DNA of 64,000 bases from an uncultured Aquimarina sp. (GCA_947496555.1 CANMDH010000008.1:62001-126000), one strand, 5' to 3'; shown: positions 27,085 through 37,369, counted from the stretch's first letter. Translations and numbers: made by a program. Notes: a model not told the origin generated them from the letters alone.

Positions 27085-27890
27085 TGTTTGAAATATTCAC
27101 CTCTCCTGATGCTTGGGTTGCCCTATTAACGCTAACATTTTTGGAAATCGTATTAGGAATCGACAATATCATATTTATATCGATCGCATCTAGCAAACTA
27201 CCCGAAAAACAACAGAAAAAAGCAACAAACATTGGATTATTACTAGCAATGGTAATGCGTATCGTTTTGCTATTTGGTATTTCGCTCCTAGTTGCCATGG
27301 AAGCTCCTTTTTGGCATATTAATCTTCCGTGGGTAGAGGCAGGAATTAGCGGCCAAGCATTGATATTATTTGGTGGAGGAATGTTTTTATTATACAAGAG
27401 TGTGCATGAAATTCATGAAAAGGTGGACGAAAAAGGGGAAGAAGAAAAAGAACTTGAGGCCAAAAGTTCTTCTACGCTCTCTAATGCTATTGTGCAAATT
27501 ACCTTAATTAATGTGGTATTTTCTTTTGATTCAATACTTACGGCCGTAGGAATGACCAATGGCTTAAGCGATAACCCAAATGATGCACTAATCATTATGG
27601 TTATTGCTGTTGTAGTATCTGTATTGATTATGATGTTATTTGCTACTCCAGTAGGAAGATTTGTAAACAAACATCCATCCGTACAAATTCTTGGACTTTC
27701 ATTTTTGATCCTTATTGGGTTTATGCTAATTGCCGAAGCTGCACATTTGGCTCATTTGCAACTATTTGAAACAGAAGTAGGTACGATTCCTAAGGGGTAC
27801 CTTTACTTCACTATAGCATTTTCATTATTGATAGAGTTTTTAAACTTCAGACTTAGAAAGAAACATAAGGTAAGAAAGCAGAATGCTTAA
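27084..27890 (+). CDS. TerC-family integral membrane protein
   Basis: 268 residues with about seven transmembrane segments. TerC signatures are present: LEIVLGIDNIIFISI near residue 17 with its conserved acidic residue, and VFSFDSILTAVGM near residue 150. A charged cytoplasmic loop (EKVDEKGEEEKELEAK) lies between helices 3 and 4. TerC/Alx proteins export or balance Mn2+ and help metalate exported proteins; tellurite resistance is a historic name. Coupled by a 1-base overlap to the lipoprotein gene upstream. Confidence 0.9.
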   Translation: MFEIFTSPDAWVALLTLTFLEIVLGIDNIIFISIASSKLPEKQQKKATNIGLLLAMVMRIVLLFGISLLVAMEAPFWHINLPWVEAGISGQALILFGGGMFLLYKSVHEIHEKVDEKGEEEKELEAKSSSTLSNAIVQITLINVVFSFDSILTAVGMTNGLSDNPNDALIIMVIAVVVSVLIMMLFATPVGRFVNKHPSVQILGLSFLILIGFMLIAEAAHLAHLQLFETEVGTIPKGYLYFTIAFSLLIEFLNFRLRKKHKVRKQNA

Positions 27891-28022
27891 TCATTAATAC
27901 ATGCCTAATACTATCTAAGATCATAACAACATTTAATAATATACGATCTACATATTTCCGCAATATGGGTTAAAAATAAATGATGTTTTCGTTGTAATAT
28001 TGCATAGTTCAAAAAATCAACT

Positions 28023-28916
28023 ATGTTCAAGAGTCAAATGAACTCATATTCTGATCGGATTTCAAAAGCAATAGCATTTATTGAAGAAAATCTTATGAAT
28101 CCCCTGACTTTAGACCGTATTGCTAAAGAAGCATGTTATTCAAAATATCATTTTATTCGTGTTTTTACCGCTATGACTGGAGAAACAGTTGGAGATTACG
28201 TAAGAAAACGAAGAGTATCAGAATCTGCTCATGAATTATTGCTTACGCAAAGAACCATTGTAGACATTGCAGCACGGTATCAGTTTGATTCGCAGCAAGC
28301 ATATACCCGTGCTTTTAAATCTGTTTTTGAAATTGTCCCCGGAAAATACCGTAAAAAAGGGCATCGACTTGTTCCGTTTAATAAATATACCTTATCACCA
28401 AGCGATCTTGATCGTTTGCAAACTGATTTTATAACTATGATACCAAAGATTGTTAATACTAAAGAAAGAAAGTTGATCGGTCTAAAAACAGAGACGTGCT
28501 TGGCAGATGATAAAACCACACAAATGTGGCAGGAATTTATGCCCAGAAGACATGAGATCAAAAATAATGAGGATACCGGGTTTTATTCTGTGCATGTACA
28601 CAATGATAATATTACCCTTGAAAACTTTACTGAAGATGTAATCTTTGAAAAATGGGCAGCTGTAGAAGTTGCAGATTTTAATGACATTCCTATAAAGATG
28701 TTTCCATACACCCTTCGAGCCGGTATGTATGCTGTTTTTATTCATAAAGGTTCCGCAAGTACATTTCCTAAAACAATGGACTATATTATGCAAGTTTGGC
28801 TGCCTGATTCTGAATATAAGCTAGACACCAGGGACATTTTTACAATCATGGGCGAAAAATACCATGGACCTTATCACCCAAAATCTGAAGAAGAAGTTTG
28901 GATTCCTGTTACTTGA
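28023..28916 (+). CDS. AraC-family regulator with GyrI-like effector domain
   Basis: 297 residues. N-terminal AraC double HTH (about 10-110: IAFIEENLMNPLTLDRIAKE, then YHFIRVFTAMTGETVGDYVRKRR and the second HTH ending FKSVFEIVPGKYRK), followed by a GyrI/BacR-like effector-binding domain (about 140-297) with typical ending LPDSEYKLDTRDIFTIMGEKY. Domain order HTH then GyrI is that of Rob/SoxS-like multidrug-responsive regulators, which bind amphipathic drugs or metabolites. No target is evident beside it. Single gene. Confidence 0.88.
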   Translation: MFKSQMNSYSDRISKAIAFIEENLMNPLTLDRIAKEACYSKYHFIRVFTAMTGETVGDYVRKRRVSESAHELLLTQRTIVDIAARYQFDSQQAYTRAFKSVFEIVPGKYRKKGHRLVPFNKYTLSPSDLDRLQTDFITMIPKIVNTKERKLIGLKTETCLADDKTTQMWQEFMPRRHEIKNNEDTGFYSVHVHNDNITLENFTEDVIFEKWAAVEVADFNDIPIKMFPYTLRAGMYAVFIHKGSASTFPKTMDYIMQVWLPDSEYKLDTRDIFTIMGEKYHGPYHPKSEEEVWIPVT

Positions 28917-29113
28917 TTTAACTTTTTTATAGCGCTACAATATTGATTAAATAGATATTTTTAATTCATCTAGAGAAGTGTATTTAATCCTTTAAAATTG
29001 TATTTAATCGAAAAAATATTAAAAACATCCTCTTTGTCATCATACAACGACAATATACACACCATAGTTTGAGTTATTAGCTCATTAAACATTAACAAAT
29101 AACTAAGGGAAAT

Positions 29114-29557
29114 ATGAATAATAAGCTATTTATTATATGTTGGCTAGCCTCCGTAGGATTATACGCTCAACAAGAAAATTTTGGCCCACAAACTGAATAT
29201 AGCAATGTCGTAATTGAAGTAATGGATCAACAAGAAAGTAAGATATCTAGAATTGATAACATAAAATATTCAGCAGAAGAATATGAGTTAATGATCAAGA
29301 AATGTAGAGAATTAACAATCAAACTGGTCAAATATGACAAAATGATCCAAGACGGATCAATGACCAGAAAGCAAAAAAAACAGTGGAAAAGAGATGTTGT
29401 AGAAGCAAAAATGCTAAACTTCAGAATTTATGATTTTACCGATAAACTTATACAACAAAATTATTCTTTGATTGACCATGTAAATAAAGAAGCGCTTAGT
29501 GATTATTATGACTTTTCTAAAATTTTAGAAAGTTCTATGAACTATGCTGGTTTTTAA
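29114..29557 (+). CDS. Small secreted helical protein of unknown function
   Basis: 147 residues with a signal peptide (MNNKLFIICWLASVGLYAQQ). The mature part is highly charged and helical (YELMIKKCRELTIKLVKYDK, RKQKKQWKRDVVEAKMLNFR) with a single cysteine. I recognise no domain. A strong terminator follows the stop directly. Nothing in the context fixes its role. Confidence 0.55.
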   Translation: MNNKLFIICWLASVGLYAQQENFGPQTEYSNVVIEVMDQQESKISRIDNIKYSAEEYELMIKKCRELTIKLVKYDKMIQDGSMTRKQKKQWKRDVVEAKMLNFRIYDFTDKLIQQNYSLIDHVNKEALSDYYDFSKILESSMNYAGF

Positions 29558-29573
29558 AAACGACACCATTTGT

Positions 29574-29610
29574 AAAAAAAGCCTCGCGACTAGTAAGTCG
29601 AGAGGCTTTT
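29574..29610 (+). terminator. Rho-independent terminator
   Basis: AAAAGCCTCgCGACT pairs with AGTCGaGAGGCTTTT across an AGTA loop, one mismatch, with T run; it lies 17 bases after the small secreted protein gene. The A-rich left arm makes it usable from both strands. Confidence 0.85.
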
Positions 29611-29747
29611 CTATTTGAAAAAACATGTCTTTTTATATATTCAGAGCATTTAGTAATAAACCCGAACAAATATAAAAGCAGGCTGATTAGAAAATAATTC
29701 ATTTAAGTATCTTTAGACTGAATAATAGGCTACCAAAAGATCTACAA

Positions 29748-30731
29748 TTGAAAAACTATTTAATCCTTACTATTTTCTTATTAGTATTCAAGGTAATACA
29801 AGCACAACAATCTTATAAAAGGGTACTTTCTCTTATGGGAAGTAGTTTTGATATTACCGTAGTTGCAAAAGATTCTACCCTAGCAGACCAATATATAGAT
29901 ATTGCAGTTGCCGAAATATCAAGGATAGAAAAACTTATTTCTTCATGGGATCCAAACTCTCAAACATCTGAAATTAATAGAAATGCCGGTAGTAAACCTG
30001 TAAAAGTGGATAAAGAATTATTTGATCTTATTGATCGTTCGTTAGCTATTTCCAAACTAACTGATGGCGCTTTTGATATTAGTTATGCATCTATGGATCA
30101 AATATGGAAATTTGATGGAAGCATGACCAAAAAGCCGTCAGAGGAAGAAATAATGGCTTCAGTTGACAAAGTTGGTTATAAAAATATCATTCTAGATAAA
30201 AACAACTTAACAGTATTCTTGAAGCTTTCTGGAATGAAAATTGGTTTCGGAGCTATTGGAAAAGGGTATGCCGCAGATAAAGCAAAAAAAATATTGATAA
30301 ATAATAACGTAGAAGCGGGAATTATTAATGCCTCTGGAGATATGAATACCTGGGGGAAAAAACCCAATGGTGACGAATGGAAAGTAGCAATAACAAACCC
30401 TCTAAACAAAACTAAAGCATTTGGACTTTTACCAATCCGTGATGGCGCCGTTGTTACTTCTGGAAATTATGAAAAACATGTATCTTTTGATGGAAAACGA
30501 TATTCGCATATTATCGACCCCAGAACCGGCTACCCTTCTACAGGAATTATAAGCGTTACCGTTTTTGCACCTAAGGCAGAACTTGCCGATGCATTGGCGA
30601 CCTCAGTCTTTGTAATGGGAAAAGAAGTTGGATTGAATAGAATTAATCAACTTCCCAAAATTGAATGTATCATTATCGATGACCAAGGAAATATCCTTAC
30701 CTCAGACCATATACAAATAGAAAAAATATAG
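29748..30731 (+). CDS. apbE: FAD:protein FMN transferase (ApbE)
   Basis: 327 residues starting at a TTG directly before a signal peptide (MKNYLILTIFLLVFKVIQAQ). ApbE attaches FMN from FAD to a threonine of target proteins, for example NqrB/NqrC or RnfG, in the periplasm. Typical parts: MGSSFDITVVAKD near residue 30, ISSWDPNSQTSEIN, VDKELFDLIDRSLAISKLTDGAFDIS, GAIGKGYAADKAK, NASGDMNTWGKKPNG, the SHIIDPRTGYPS motif near residue 265 and DALATSVFVMG. No flavinylation target is beside it; nqr or rnf genes must be elsewhere. Confidence 0.92.
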   Translation: MKNYLILTIFLLVFKVIQAQQSYKRVLSLMGSSFDITVVAKDSTLADQYIDIAVAEISRIEKLISSWDPNSQTSEINRNAGSKPVKVDKELFDLIDRSLAISKLTDGAFDISYASMDQIWKFDGSMTKKPSEEEIMASVDKVGYKNIILDKNNLTVFLKLSGMKIGFGAIGKGYAADKAKKILINNNVEAGIINASGDMNTWGKKPNGDEWKVAITNPLNKTKAFGLLPIRDGAVVTSGNYEKHVSFDGKRYSHIIDPRTGYPSTGIISVTVFAPKAELADALATSVFVMGKEVGLNRINQLPKIECIIIDDQGNILTSDHIQIEKI

Positions 30732-30815
30732 AAGAACGATAAGTTGTTCAGCATTTTAAGTGTTTTTTTTATTTTTTATCCGAAATTCGCCGAAGAAAAT
30801 AACAAGTAGTATTAC

Positions 30816-31394
30816 ATGAGTATAGAAAAACAGCTACTAACGCGAAGCGGATCTTCATGTGAATTATCAGGTGAGATAGAAAATCTAAAAGTCTATGAGG
30901 TTCCTAAATCGCCAGGAACAGGAATGGATAGTCACATCATTATTTCGCAAATATGCTTAGAACAAATTGAGGATCCAGATAAGATGGACCCCAATCACTG
31001 GCGCTGCCTTAACGATAGCATGTGGAGTGAAGTTCCTGCAGTACAGGTAATGGCATGGAGAATTCTAAATCGTTTGCGATCAGAAGGATGGCCACAAGAT
31101 TTACTCGACATGCTCTACCTGGATGAAGAAACACTCGTATGGGCCAAAGCTACTGGAGAAGGCGAAGATGCCGATGACGCAATAAAACATATTGATTCTA
31201 ATGGGGCTGTACTACAAGCTGGAGATAATGTAGTATTAATTAAAGATTTAAATGTAAAAGGAGCTAATTTTACAGCCAAAAGAGGAACAGCGGTACGAAA
31301 TATCTCGTTGGTGCACGACAATCCAGAACATATCGAAGGTCGTGTTAATGGACAACACATCGTGATCCTTACAAAATTTGTAAAGAAATCTTAG
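30816..31394 (+). CDS. PhnA/YjdM-family protein
   Basis: 192 residues. The C-terminal half is the PhnA (YjdM) domain: LQAGDNVVLIKDLNVKGANF then KRGTAVRNISLV and HIEGRVNGQHIVILTKFVKK. The N-terminal half (TRSGSSCELSGE, EDPDKMDPNHWRCL) replaces the usual zinc ribbon of PhnA. The name alkylphosphonate utilisation is historic; no phosphonate genes are nearby. Cytosolic, single gene, function unclear. Confidence 0.82.
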   Translation: MSIEKQLLTRSGSSCELSGEIENLKVYEVPKSPGTGMDSHIIISQICLEQIEDPDKMDPNHWRCLNDSMWSEVPAVQVMAWRILNRLRSEGWPQDLLDMLYLDEETLVWAKATGEGEDADDAIKHIDSNGAVLQAGDNVVLIKDLNVKGANFTAKRGTAVRNISLVHDNPEHIEGRVNGQHIVILTKFVKKS

Positions 31395-31591
31395 TGAAAT
31401 TTTATAATGTAAGTATAATAAAAAGACCAACCTGGTATTTATTACCTGGTAGATTTTGTATTTAAAAAGGAGTCTTTTCTGTTGCTATGTTAAATCTACG
31501 CTAAAACTAGTGTTAAATCACTGCTTTTCAATAATATAAAGCTCAAATAAATGGTTCTATATAATAGATATTAACCACTAACACTCTAATC

Positions 31592-31782
31592 ATGTTACAA
31601 AAATTTTATGCCTAAAAGGAGTTGTTGAGTTAAACAAAAAACAACAACACAAAATCAATGGAGGAGAATGTAACGACATCTGTGGAAACCCAGGATGTCG
31701 TGATTTTGTAGAATGCTTTAACAATGAAGATTGTGGTTCATTTGGCCTCTGCACCGATGGATGCTGTATTCGAGTTTTATAG
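31592..31782 (+). pseudogene. Cysteine-rich double-glycine-leader peptide (bacteriocin-like), apparent 1-base deletion
   Basis: Not an intact reading frame. From 31603 the frame encodes ILCLKGVVELNKKQQHKINGG, i.e. a Bacteroidota-type double-glycine leader (GG at 31660-31665), followed by a 38-residue core with eight cysteines (ECNDICGNPGCRDFVEC, then FNNEDCGSFGLCTDGCC, then IRVL) and stop at 31780-31782. No ATG/GTG/TTG lies in this frame; instead ATG TTA CAA AAA at 31592 is one base out of register. One extra A in the AAAAA run at 31599-31603 would give MLQKILCLKGV..., the exact leader style. So: 1-base deletion, ATT start at 31603, or slippage. A terminator follows. No exporter gene is nearby. 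Confidence 0.6.
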
Positions 31783-31804
31783 AAACTGTATACATTAGCG
31801 TATA

Positions 31805-31832
31805 AAAGACTGTTTTGCTACAGTCTTTTTTA
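31805..31832 (+). terminator. Terminator after the cysteine-rich peptide
   Basis: AAAGACTGT (31805-31813) pairs with ACAGTCTTT (31820-31828), 6-base loop, then further T. It lies 22 bases after the peptide stop and also faces the convergent M23 gene, so it may serve both. Its presence argues that the short peptide region is, or recently was, a transcription unit. Confidence 0.75.
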
Positions 31833-31847
31833 AATTTACCCTTTCAA

Positions 31848-32429
31848 TTATGGTCTTAACCAGGTATCAGGATCCAGGTAAAACATCTTTTTCCATCCCT
31901 GAACTGCTTGGTCATCACGTAGTTTCATATAAGGAAACGGCGTAGTTATTGCATAATGCAAGTGCGGTGGTTTTCCTTTTGCATTCCCCGTATCTCCCAC
32001 TGTACCTAATACAGAACCTGATTTAACGGGAGCAAAGGGAAAAGTATCTATCTCATCTAAATGTGCATAATAGTGAAATCGCCATTTGGGACCTAATACC
32101 ATGACTGCCTTCCCTCCTTTTCCTCCTTCGTGCGTATATACCACAATGCCTTTGGTTGCGGCAATAACCGGAGTTCCTCGATCTGCAAAAATATCGATGC
32201 CCTTATGGGTAATAGACGATCCCCAAGGGTATGTCCAAAAAGAATCATCATCCCAATTCTTGGTGGTAGCTCCTTGTACCGGAATTATCATACTTTGTGG
32301 AATAAAAAAACCAAACAGTACTATAGCAAATGGTATCCAAAACCATTTTCTAAGATCACGATTACGCACTAAAAACCCAACCGATGTAAGCAGTATAACC
32401 CAGAAGCGTTTTGTAGTATTTGTGATCAT
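31848..32429 (-). CDS. M23-family metallopeptidase (LytM domain), membrane anchored
   Basis: 193 residues. An N-terminal hydrophobic segment (about 27-43: WFWIPFAIVLFGFFIPQ) anchors the protein, followed by a compact LytM domain with zinc ligands in ITHKGIDIFADRGTP (His, Asp) and PPHLHYAI (HxH), plus HYYAHLDEID. Such enzymes cut peptidoglycan cross-links. The residues needed for activity are all visible. It is 46 bp downstream of parC on the same strand. Confidence 0.88.
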   Translation of the reverse strand: MITNTTKRFWVILLTSVGFLVRNRDLRKWFWIPFAIVLFGFFIPQSMIIPVQGATTKNWDDDSFWTYPWGSSITHKGIDIFADRGTPVIAATKGIVVYTHEGGKGGKAVMVLGPKWRFHYYAHLDEIDTFPFAPVKSGSVLGTVGDTGNAKGKPPHLHYAITTPFPYMKLRDDQAVQGWKKMFYLDPDTWLRP

Positions 32430-32475
32430 GATAAAAAAGAGTTCTAAAAGTTTTATTCAAAATCTAGTAAATACT

Positions 32476-35121
32476 TTAGAACAACGTAGGTTGCTCATTA
32501 TCTCCTTTACCAGGGGGTTCTTCAGAAACTTCAGTATCAGATGAGGACACATTTTCTTCTTCGACTACTTCTATCTCTTCTGGTGGAAGTGGTTCGGGTT
32601 CTTCATAAGGCAACGAATCTAACAAATTGATTTGTTTAACTTTATGAGTCGTTAATTGATTTCCCAATGCTTTAATTCCTTTGATTGAAATAAATTCTTC
32701 AAAGTTTATTTCTTCATTTGGACGTTGATCTTTTCCACGAAGTTTGCTAAAAATTATTTCCCCTATGGGCCTATAATCTGTAGAAACAACCTCAAGGAAT
32801 GATTTTGCATGTTCTGAAATGAAGTTCTCTTCGCGCTCAGGGTTTTCAATTAGAAAACGTTTTACATAGTATCGCTCTTTCTCTCCATCCCAATAAATTG
32901 CGGATATTGGTTTCTTGGGTTTCCATTTTTCTAACACCACCATATCAGAGTTAAAATGCAGTGTCATTTCAGGAATAATAGTTTTGGCATATCCCTTTTG
33001 ATCGATAACCAATAATCTATCTTCTCCTCTAAACTCTCCCAATAACTCTCCTCTACCATCTACGTTAAGGCGCTGTACGGTATCATCAAACCAAATTTTA
33101 CGTGGTTTTAAGGTTGAAACTCCCTGTTCTTTTAATTCTACTCTTTTTATATTATACTTAGTAACGATATTACCTTTTACTCCTCTACCTTTGATCAATA
33201 AATCAGAAAAATCAAGATCAAACTTGAGTTTTTTGATACTTCCCGCTTGACGTAAAAATATAGTTATCACTTCTGCCTCTCCATTTGGGTTAGCTGAGAA
33301 ATAAGTTACTTTGGATCCTTTTTTACCCTGTGCTAGATCGTACTCTTTATCCCGGGTAACCCCAGTCACGGCAAAGCGTTTTACATACGAAGCTCCTCCT
33401 CTACCATCTTGGTAGATCATATTATAGATCGTACGCTTATCCTTTTTCTTAAAGACCGCTACGTGAATAATATTTTTACCTATAAACGTTTTAGAATCCA
33501 CCTTGGTAATCATCAATTTACCATCTGCCGTAAAGCAAATAATATCGTCGATATCAGAACAATCAGTCACATACTCGTCTCGACGAAGTGAAGTACCTAC
33601 AAATCCTTCTTCGCGATTTACATACAACTTTGTATTACGTATTACTACCTTGGTAGCTTCAATATCATCAAATATCTTAATCTCGGTCTTACGCTCTTTT
33701 CCTTTGCCATAGGTAGTTTTCAATCTCTTGAAATAATCAATAGCAAATTCTATAAGATGTTCCAGATTATGCCTTACCTGTGCAATATCTTCTTCAAGCG
33801 CTTCAATTTTTTGTTGTGCTTTGTCAATATCAAATTTCGAAATTCGTTTGATACGTATTTCGGTCAGTCTCACGATATCTTCCTCGGTGACTGCACGTTT
33901 TAAATGCTTGACATGAGGCTTTAACCCTTTATCAATGGCTTCAATCACTCCCTCCCAGGTTTCTACCTCTTCGATATCACGATAGATACGATTTTCGATA
34001 AATATACGTTCAAGCGAAGCAAAATGCCATTGTTCCTGAAGTTCTTCCAGTTGAATTTCGAGTTCTCTCTTCAATAATTCTACCGTATTATCGGTAGAAC
34101 GACGAAGCATTTCAGAAACTCCAATAAAATTCGGCTTATTTTCCTCAATTACACAACCTAATGGAGAAATAGACACTTCACAATTAGTAAATGCATATAA
34201 AGCATCAATAGTTTTATCTGGCGAAATACCCGACGGAAGATGCACTAAAATTTCTACTTCTGCCGCAGTATTATCTTCAATTTTCTTGATTTTAATCTTT
34301 CCTTTATCATTGGCTTTAAGTACAGAATCAATTAAGCTTGTTGTCGTGGTTGAAAATGGAATCTCGGTAATCACCAGGGTAGTTTTATCTAGCTGCGAGA
34401 TCTTTGCGCGTACTCGCACTTTTCCACCTCGGTTACCGTCATTATAATTGGTAAAATCTGCAATTCCTGACGTTGGAAAATCAGGCAAAATAGTAAATCT
34501 TTTTCCTTGTAAATGCTTAATGGAAGCATCGATTAACTCAATAAAGTTATGTGGAAGAATTTTGGTACTCAATCCTACGGCAATCCCCTCTGCACCTTGC
34601 GCCAAAAGCAACGGAAACTTTACCGGAAGATTGATTGGTTCTTTTTTACGTCCGTCATACGATAATTGCCAATCGGTAACCTTTGGATTGTATACTACAT
34701 CCAGTGCAAATTTAGACAAACGCGCTTCGATATAACGCGAGGCTGCTGCTCTGTCACCAGTAAGGATATTCCCCCAGTTTCCTTGCATATCGATCAGCAA
34801 TTCTCTCTGTCCCACTTGCACCATGGCATCAGCAATACTAGCATCTCCATGCGGGTGGTACTGCATCGTATGCCCGACAATATTCGCTACTTTGTTGTAT
34901 CGACCATCATCAAGATCCTTCATAGAATGAAGAATACGGCGCTGTACAGGTTTTAAACCATCCTCAATAGCAGGTACAGCACGTTCTAGGATTACGTATG
35001 ATGCATAATCCAAAAACCAGTCTTTATACATTCCCGTGACTTTGGTGATCACTTCTTGTGGGTTGTGATCTTCGGGTGTTGATTCGTGATGTAGTTCTTC
35101 GTTTTCGTTTTCCAAATCCAT
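32476..35121 (-). CDS. parC: DNA topoisomerase IV subunit A (ParC)
   Basis: 881 residues. GyrA/ParC-type subunit: breakage-reunion domain with DGLKPVQRRILHSMKDL near residue 55, HPHGDASIADAMV, and the catalytic tyrosine in AAASRYIEARLSK near residue 132; a coiled-coil gate region (about 390-470), then a degenerate beta-pinwheel (about 500-800) without a clear GyrA box, and an acidic tail. Lack of the GyrA box plus the adjacent parE argue for topoisomerase IV, which decatenates replicated chromosomes, rather than gyrase. parE lies 140 bp upstream on this strand. Confidence 0.93.
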   Translation of the reverse strand: MDLENENEELHHESTPEDHNPQEVITKVTGMYKDWFLDYASYVILERAVPAIEDGLKPVQRRILHSMKDLDDGRYNKVANIVGHTMQYHPHGDASIADAMVQVGQRELLIDMQGNWGNILTGDRAAASRYIEARLSKFALDVVYNPKVTDWQLSYDGRKKEPINLPVKFPLLLAQGAEGIAVGLSTKILPHNFIELIDASIKHLQGKRFTILPDFPTSGIADFTNYNDGNRGGKVRVRAKISQLDKTTLVITEIPFSTTTTSLIDSVLKANDKGKIKIKKIEDNTAAEVEILVHLPSGISPDKTIDALYAFTNCEVSISPLGCVIEENKPNFIGVSEMLRRSTDNTVELLKRELEIQLEELQEQWHFASLERIFIENRIYRDIEEVETWEGVIEAIDKGLKPHVKHLKRAVTEEDIVRLTEIRIKRISKFDIDKAQQKIEALEEDIAQVRHNLEHLIEFAIDYFKRLKTTYGKGKERKTEIKIFDDIEATKVVIRNTKLYVNREEGFVGTSLRRDEYVTDCSDIDDIICFTADGKLMITKVDSKTFIGKNIIHVAVFKKKDKRTIYNMIYQDGRGGASYVKRFAVTGVTRDKEYDLAQGKKGSKVTYFSANPNGEAEVITIFLRQAGSIKKLKFDLDFSDLLIKGRGVKGNIVTKYNIKRVELKEQGVSTLKPRKIWFDDTVQRLNVDGRGELLGEFRGEDRLLVIDQKGYAKTIIPEMTLHFNSDMVVLEKWKPKKPISAIYWDGEKERYYVKRFLIENPEREENFISEHAKSFLEVVSTDYRPIGEIIFSKLRGKDQRPNEEINFEEFISIKGIKALGNQLTTHKVKQINLLDSLPYEEPEPLPPEEIEVVEEENVSSSDTEVSEEPPGKGDNEQPTLF

Positions 35122-35220
35122 ATATAATTGATGGGGCTTGTTTTAAGTTTATAGTTTATGGTTTTTAGTTTCAGGTTAATACAAAATCATTACTCCCAAC
35201 TCTAAACTCATAATTCCAAA

Positions 35221-37080
35221 TTATATTTCTTCCTCTACAGTGTCCAATTCGACTTTCAGGTTATCGATAATAAACTCTTGTCGTTGCGGTGTGTTTTTTC
35301 CCATGTAGAACGACAACAATTCTTCTATAGACTTTTCTTTATCAAGCATTACCGGATCCAATCGTATATCATCACCAATGAAGTGTACAAACTCATCAGG
35401 CGAGATCTCACCTAATCCCTTAAACCTTGTGATCTCTGGCTTACCAGATAATTTTGCAATGGCGTCTCTTCGCTCCTGCTCAGAATAACAATAAATTGTT
35501 TCTTTCTTATTTCTTACCCTAAATAATGGTGTTTGTAGGATATACAAATGACCTTCTTTAATCACCTCAGGAAAGAATTGTAAAAAGAAAGTGATCAACA
35601 GTAGTCTAATGTGCATACCATCGACATCGGCATCAGTGGCGATCACAATATTGTTATAACGTAAATCTTCAAGAGACTCCTCTATATTCAATGCTGCCTG
35701 CAAAAGATTGAACTCTTCATTCTCATATACAATCTTTTTGCTCATATTGTAGCTATTCAACGGTTTTCCGCGCAAGCTAAATACTGCTTGTGTATTTACA
35801 TCTCGGGATTTGGTAATCGATCCACTTGCAGAATCTCCCTCGGTAATAAAAAGTGTACTCTCAAGATTACGATCCTTTTTACTATCGGTAAGATGGACTC
35901 TACAATCTCTCAGCTTTTTATTATGTAAACTTGCTTTTTTTGCACGCTCTTTGGCTAGTTTACGAATACCGGACAGGTCTTTTCGTTCACGTTCGGCCTG
36001 TAATATTTTACGTTGTAAACTCTCTGTCGTATTTGGATTTTTATGTAAGAAATTATCAAGTTTTGTCTTTACAAAGTCATTGATATACGTTCTTACGGTT
36101 GGCAAACCACCACCCATATCGGTTGATCCCAGTTTTGTTTTCGTCTGACTCTCAAAAACAGGTTCCATCACCTTAATACTTATTGCAGAAACTATGGATT
36201 TACGGATATCACTGGCTTCATAGTTTTTACCATAATACTCACGAATCGTTTTTACTATCGCTTCTCGAAAAGCGGCTTGATGCGTACCTCCTTGTGTCGT
36301 ATGTTGGCCATTTACAAAAGAATGATACTCTTCGCTATATTGAGACTTACTATGTGTTATTGCCACTTCGATATCATCACCTTTAAGGTGAATTATATCA
36401 TATAACCTATCATCTTCATTGATGTTATCAGAAAGTAAATCTCTTAAACCATTTTCAGAATAATACTTCTCTCCGTTAAAAATGATAGTTAATCCAGGAT
36501 TAAGGTACACGTAGTTTTTAAGCATTTTGGCTACGTATTCTGTGCGATACTTATAATGCTTAAAAATAGTTTCATCGGGTACAAATGATACTTTGGTACC
36601 ACGACGACGTGAAGTCTCGTCTAGACTTTCTTGATTGGTAAGATTTCCTTTTTCGAATTCTGCAGATGCCGATTTACCATCACGGGTAGATTCTACCTTA
36701 AAAAAAGCAGATAACGCATTTACTGCTTTGGTACCTACTCCATTAAGACCTACCGATTTTTTAAAGGCCCGAGAGTCGTACTTACCTCCTGTATTCATTT
36801 TGGAGACTACATCTACAACTTTTCCTAGTGGAATCCCACGACCATAGTCCCTTACAATTACTTTATCGCCTTGTATCGAGATCTCGATGGTTTTACCGGC
36901 CCCCATCACATACTCATCGATCGAGTTGTCGAGTACCTCTTTTAATAGTATATAAATTCCGTCATCTGCCGATGATCCATCGCCTAACTTACCAATATAC
37001 ATCCCTGGCCGCATACGGATATGCTCCTTCCAATCGAGGGATCGTATATTATCTTCGGTATATTTGGTTTCCTTGCTCAT
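35221..37080 (-). CDS. parE: DNA topoisomerase IV subunit B (ParE)
   Basis: 619 residues from the ATG at 37080 ([20 protein letters not shown]); a longer frame from 37119 adds 13 residues not seen in the family. GHKL ATPase domain with [33 protein letters not shown] and [14 protein letters not shown], then the transducer, and the Toprim domain with TEGDSASGS near residue 420 and the acidic metal site [10 protein letters not shown]. Pairs with ParC downstream. Chromosomal decatenase. Confidence 0.94.
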   Translation of the reverse strand: MSKETKYTEDNIRSLDWKEHIRMRPGMYIGKLGDGSSADDGIYILLKEVLDNSIDEYVMGAGKTIEISIQGDKVIVRDYGRGIPLGKVVDVVSKMNTGGKYDSRAFKKSVGLNGVGTKAVNALSAFFKVESTRDGKSASAEFEKGNLTNQESLDETSRRRGTKVSFVPDETIFKHYKYRTEYVAKMLKNYVYLNPGLTIIFNGEKYYSENGLRDLLSDNINEDDRLYDIIHLKGDDIEVAITHSKSQYSEEYHSFVNGQHTTQGGTHQAAFREAIVKTIREYYGKNYEASDIRKSIVSAISIKVMEPVFESQTKTKLGSTDMGGGLPTVRTYINDFVKTKLDNFLHKNPNTTESLQRKILQAERERKDLSGIRKLAKERAKKASLHNKKLRDCRVHLTDSKKDRNLESTLFITEGDSASGSITKSRDVNTQAVFSLRGKPLNSYNMSKKIVYENEEFNLLQAALNIEESLEDLRYNNIVIATDADVDGMHIRLLLITFFLQFFPEVIKEGHLYILQTPLFRVRNKKETIYCYSEQERRDAIAKLSGKPEITRFKGLGEISPDEFVHFIGDDIRLDPVMLDKEKSIEELLSFYMGKNTPQRQEFIIDNLKVELDTVEEEI

Positions 37081-37347
37081 AAATTTTTGGGTAGAATGCC
37101 TGCTAATATAAGGTATCACTAACAGAATTAAAACAGGCTTCCTACAAAGTAATTAACAAATCCATAACGAATTTTGTTGATTATTTGGTATACAACGCTT
37201 TAGAAAATATTCGATCTAAAACTACCTTTATATTTTGTAATACTTATAATACCACATATTGTACAAACCATTATAGCTATAAGATTTTTGGCTCTGGTGA
37301 GGTGTTTGGATTATAAATGTGGTAGATTTTAGTAAAATATAAAGAAA
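37081..37347. other. Non-coding stretch, start of the 720-bp gap upstream of the AsmA-like gene
   Basis: AT-rich sequence without a plausible gene. It must contain the parE promoter (minus strand). I see no tRNA, no clear RNA fold and no repeat until the palindrome at 37348. Confidence 0.5.
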
Positions 37348-37369
37348 ATAAAAGACATATGTCTTTTAT
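37348..37369. repeat. Perfect 22-bp palindrome
   Basis: ATAAAAGACAT and its exact reverse complement, back to back. Could be a protein-binding site or a loopless bidirectional terminator (A-rich left, T-rich right). It lies in the non-coding gap between parE and the AsmA-like gene. Confidence 0.6.

Noticed and set aside
27047-27397. Minus-strand frame across the start of terC
   Set aside because: Antisense shadow of the clearly conserved TerC coding sequence.
31658-31711. Short frame starting ATG GAG GAG within the cysteine-rich peptide region
   Set aside because: Only 17 codons, no motif, in a different frame from the leader-core peptide; a shadow.
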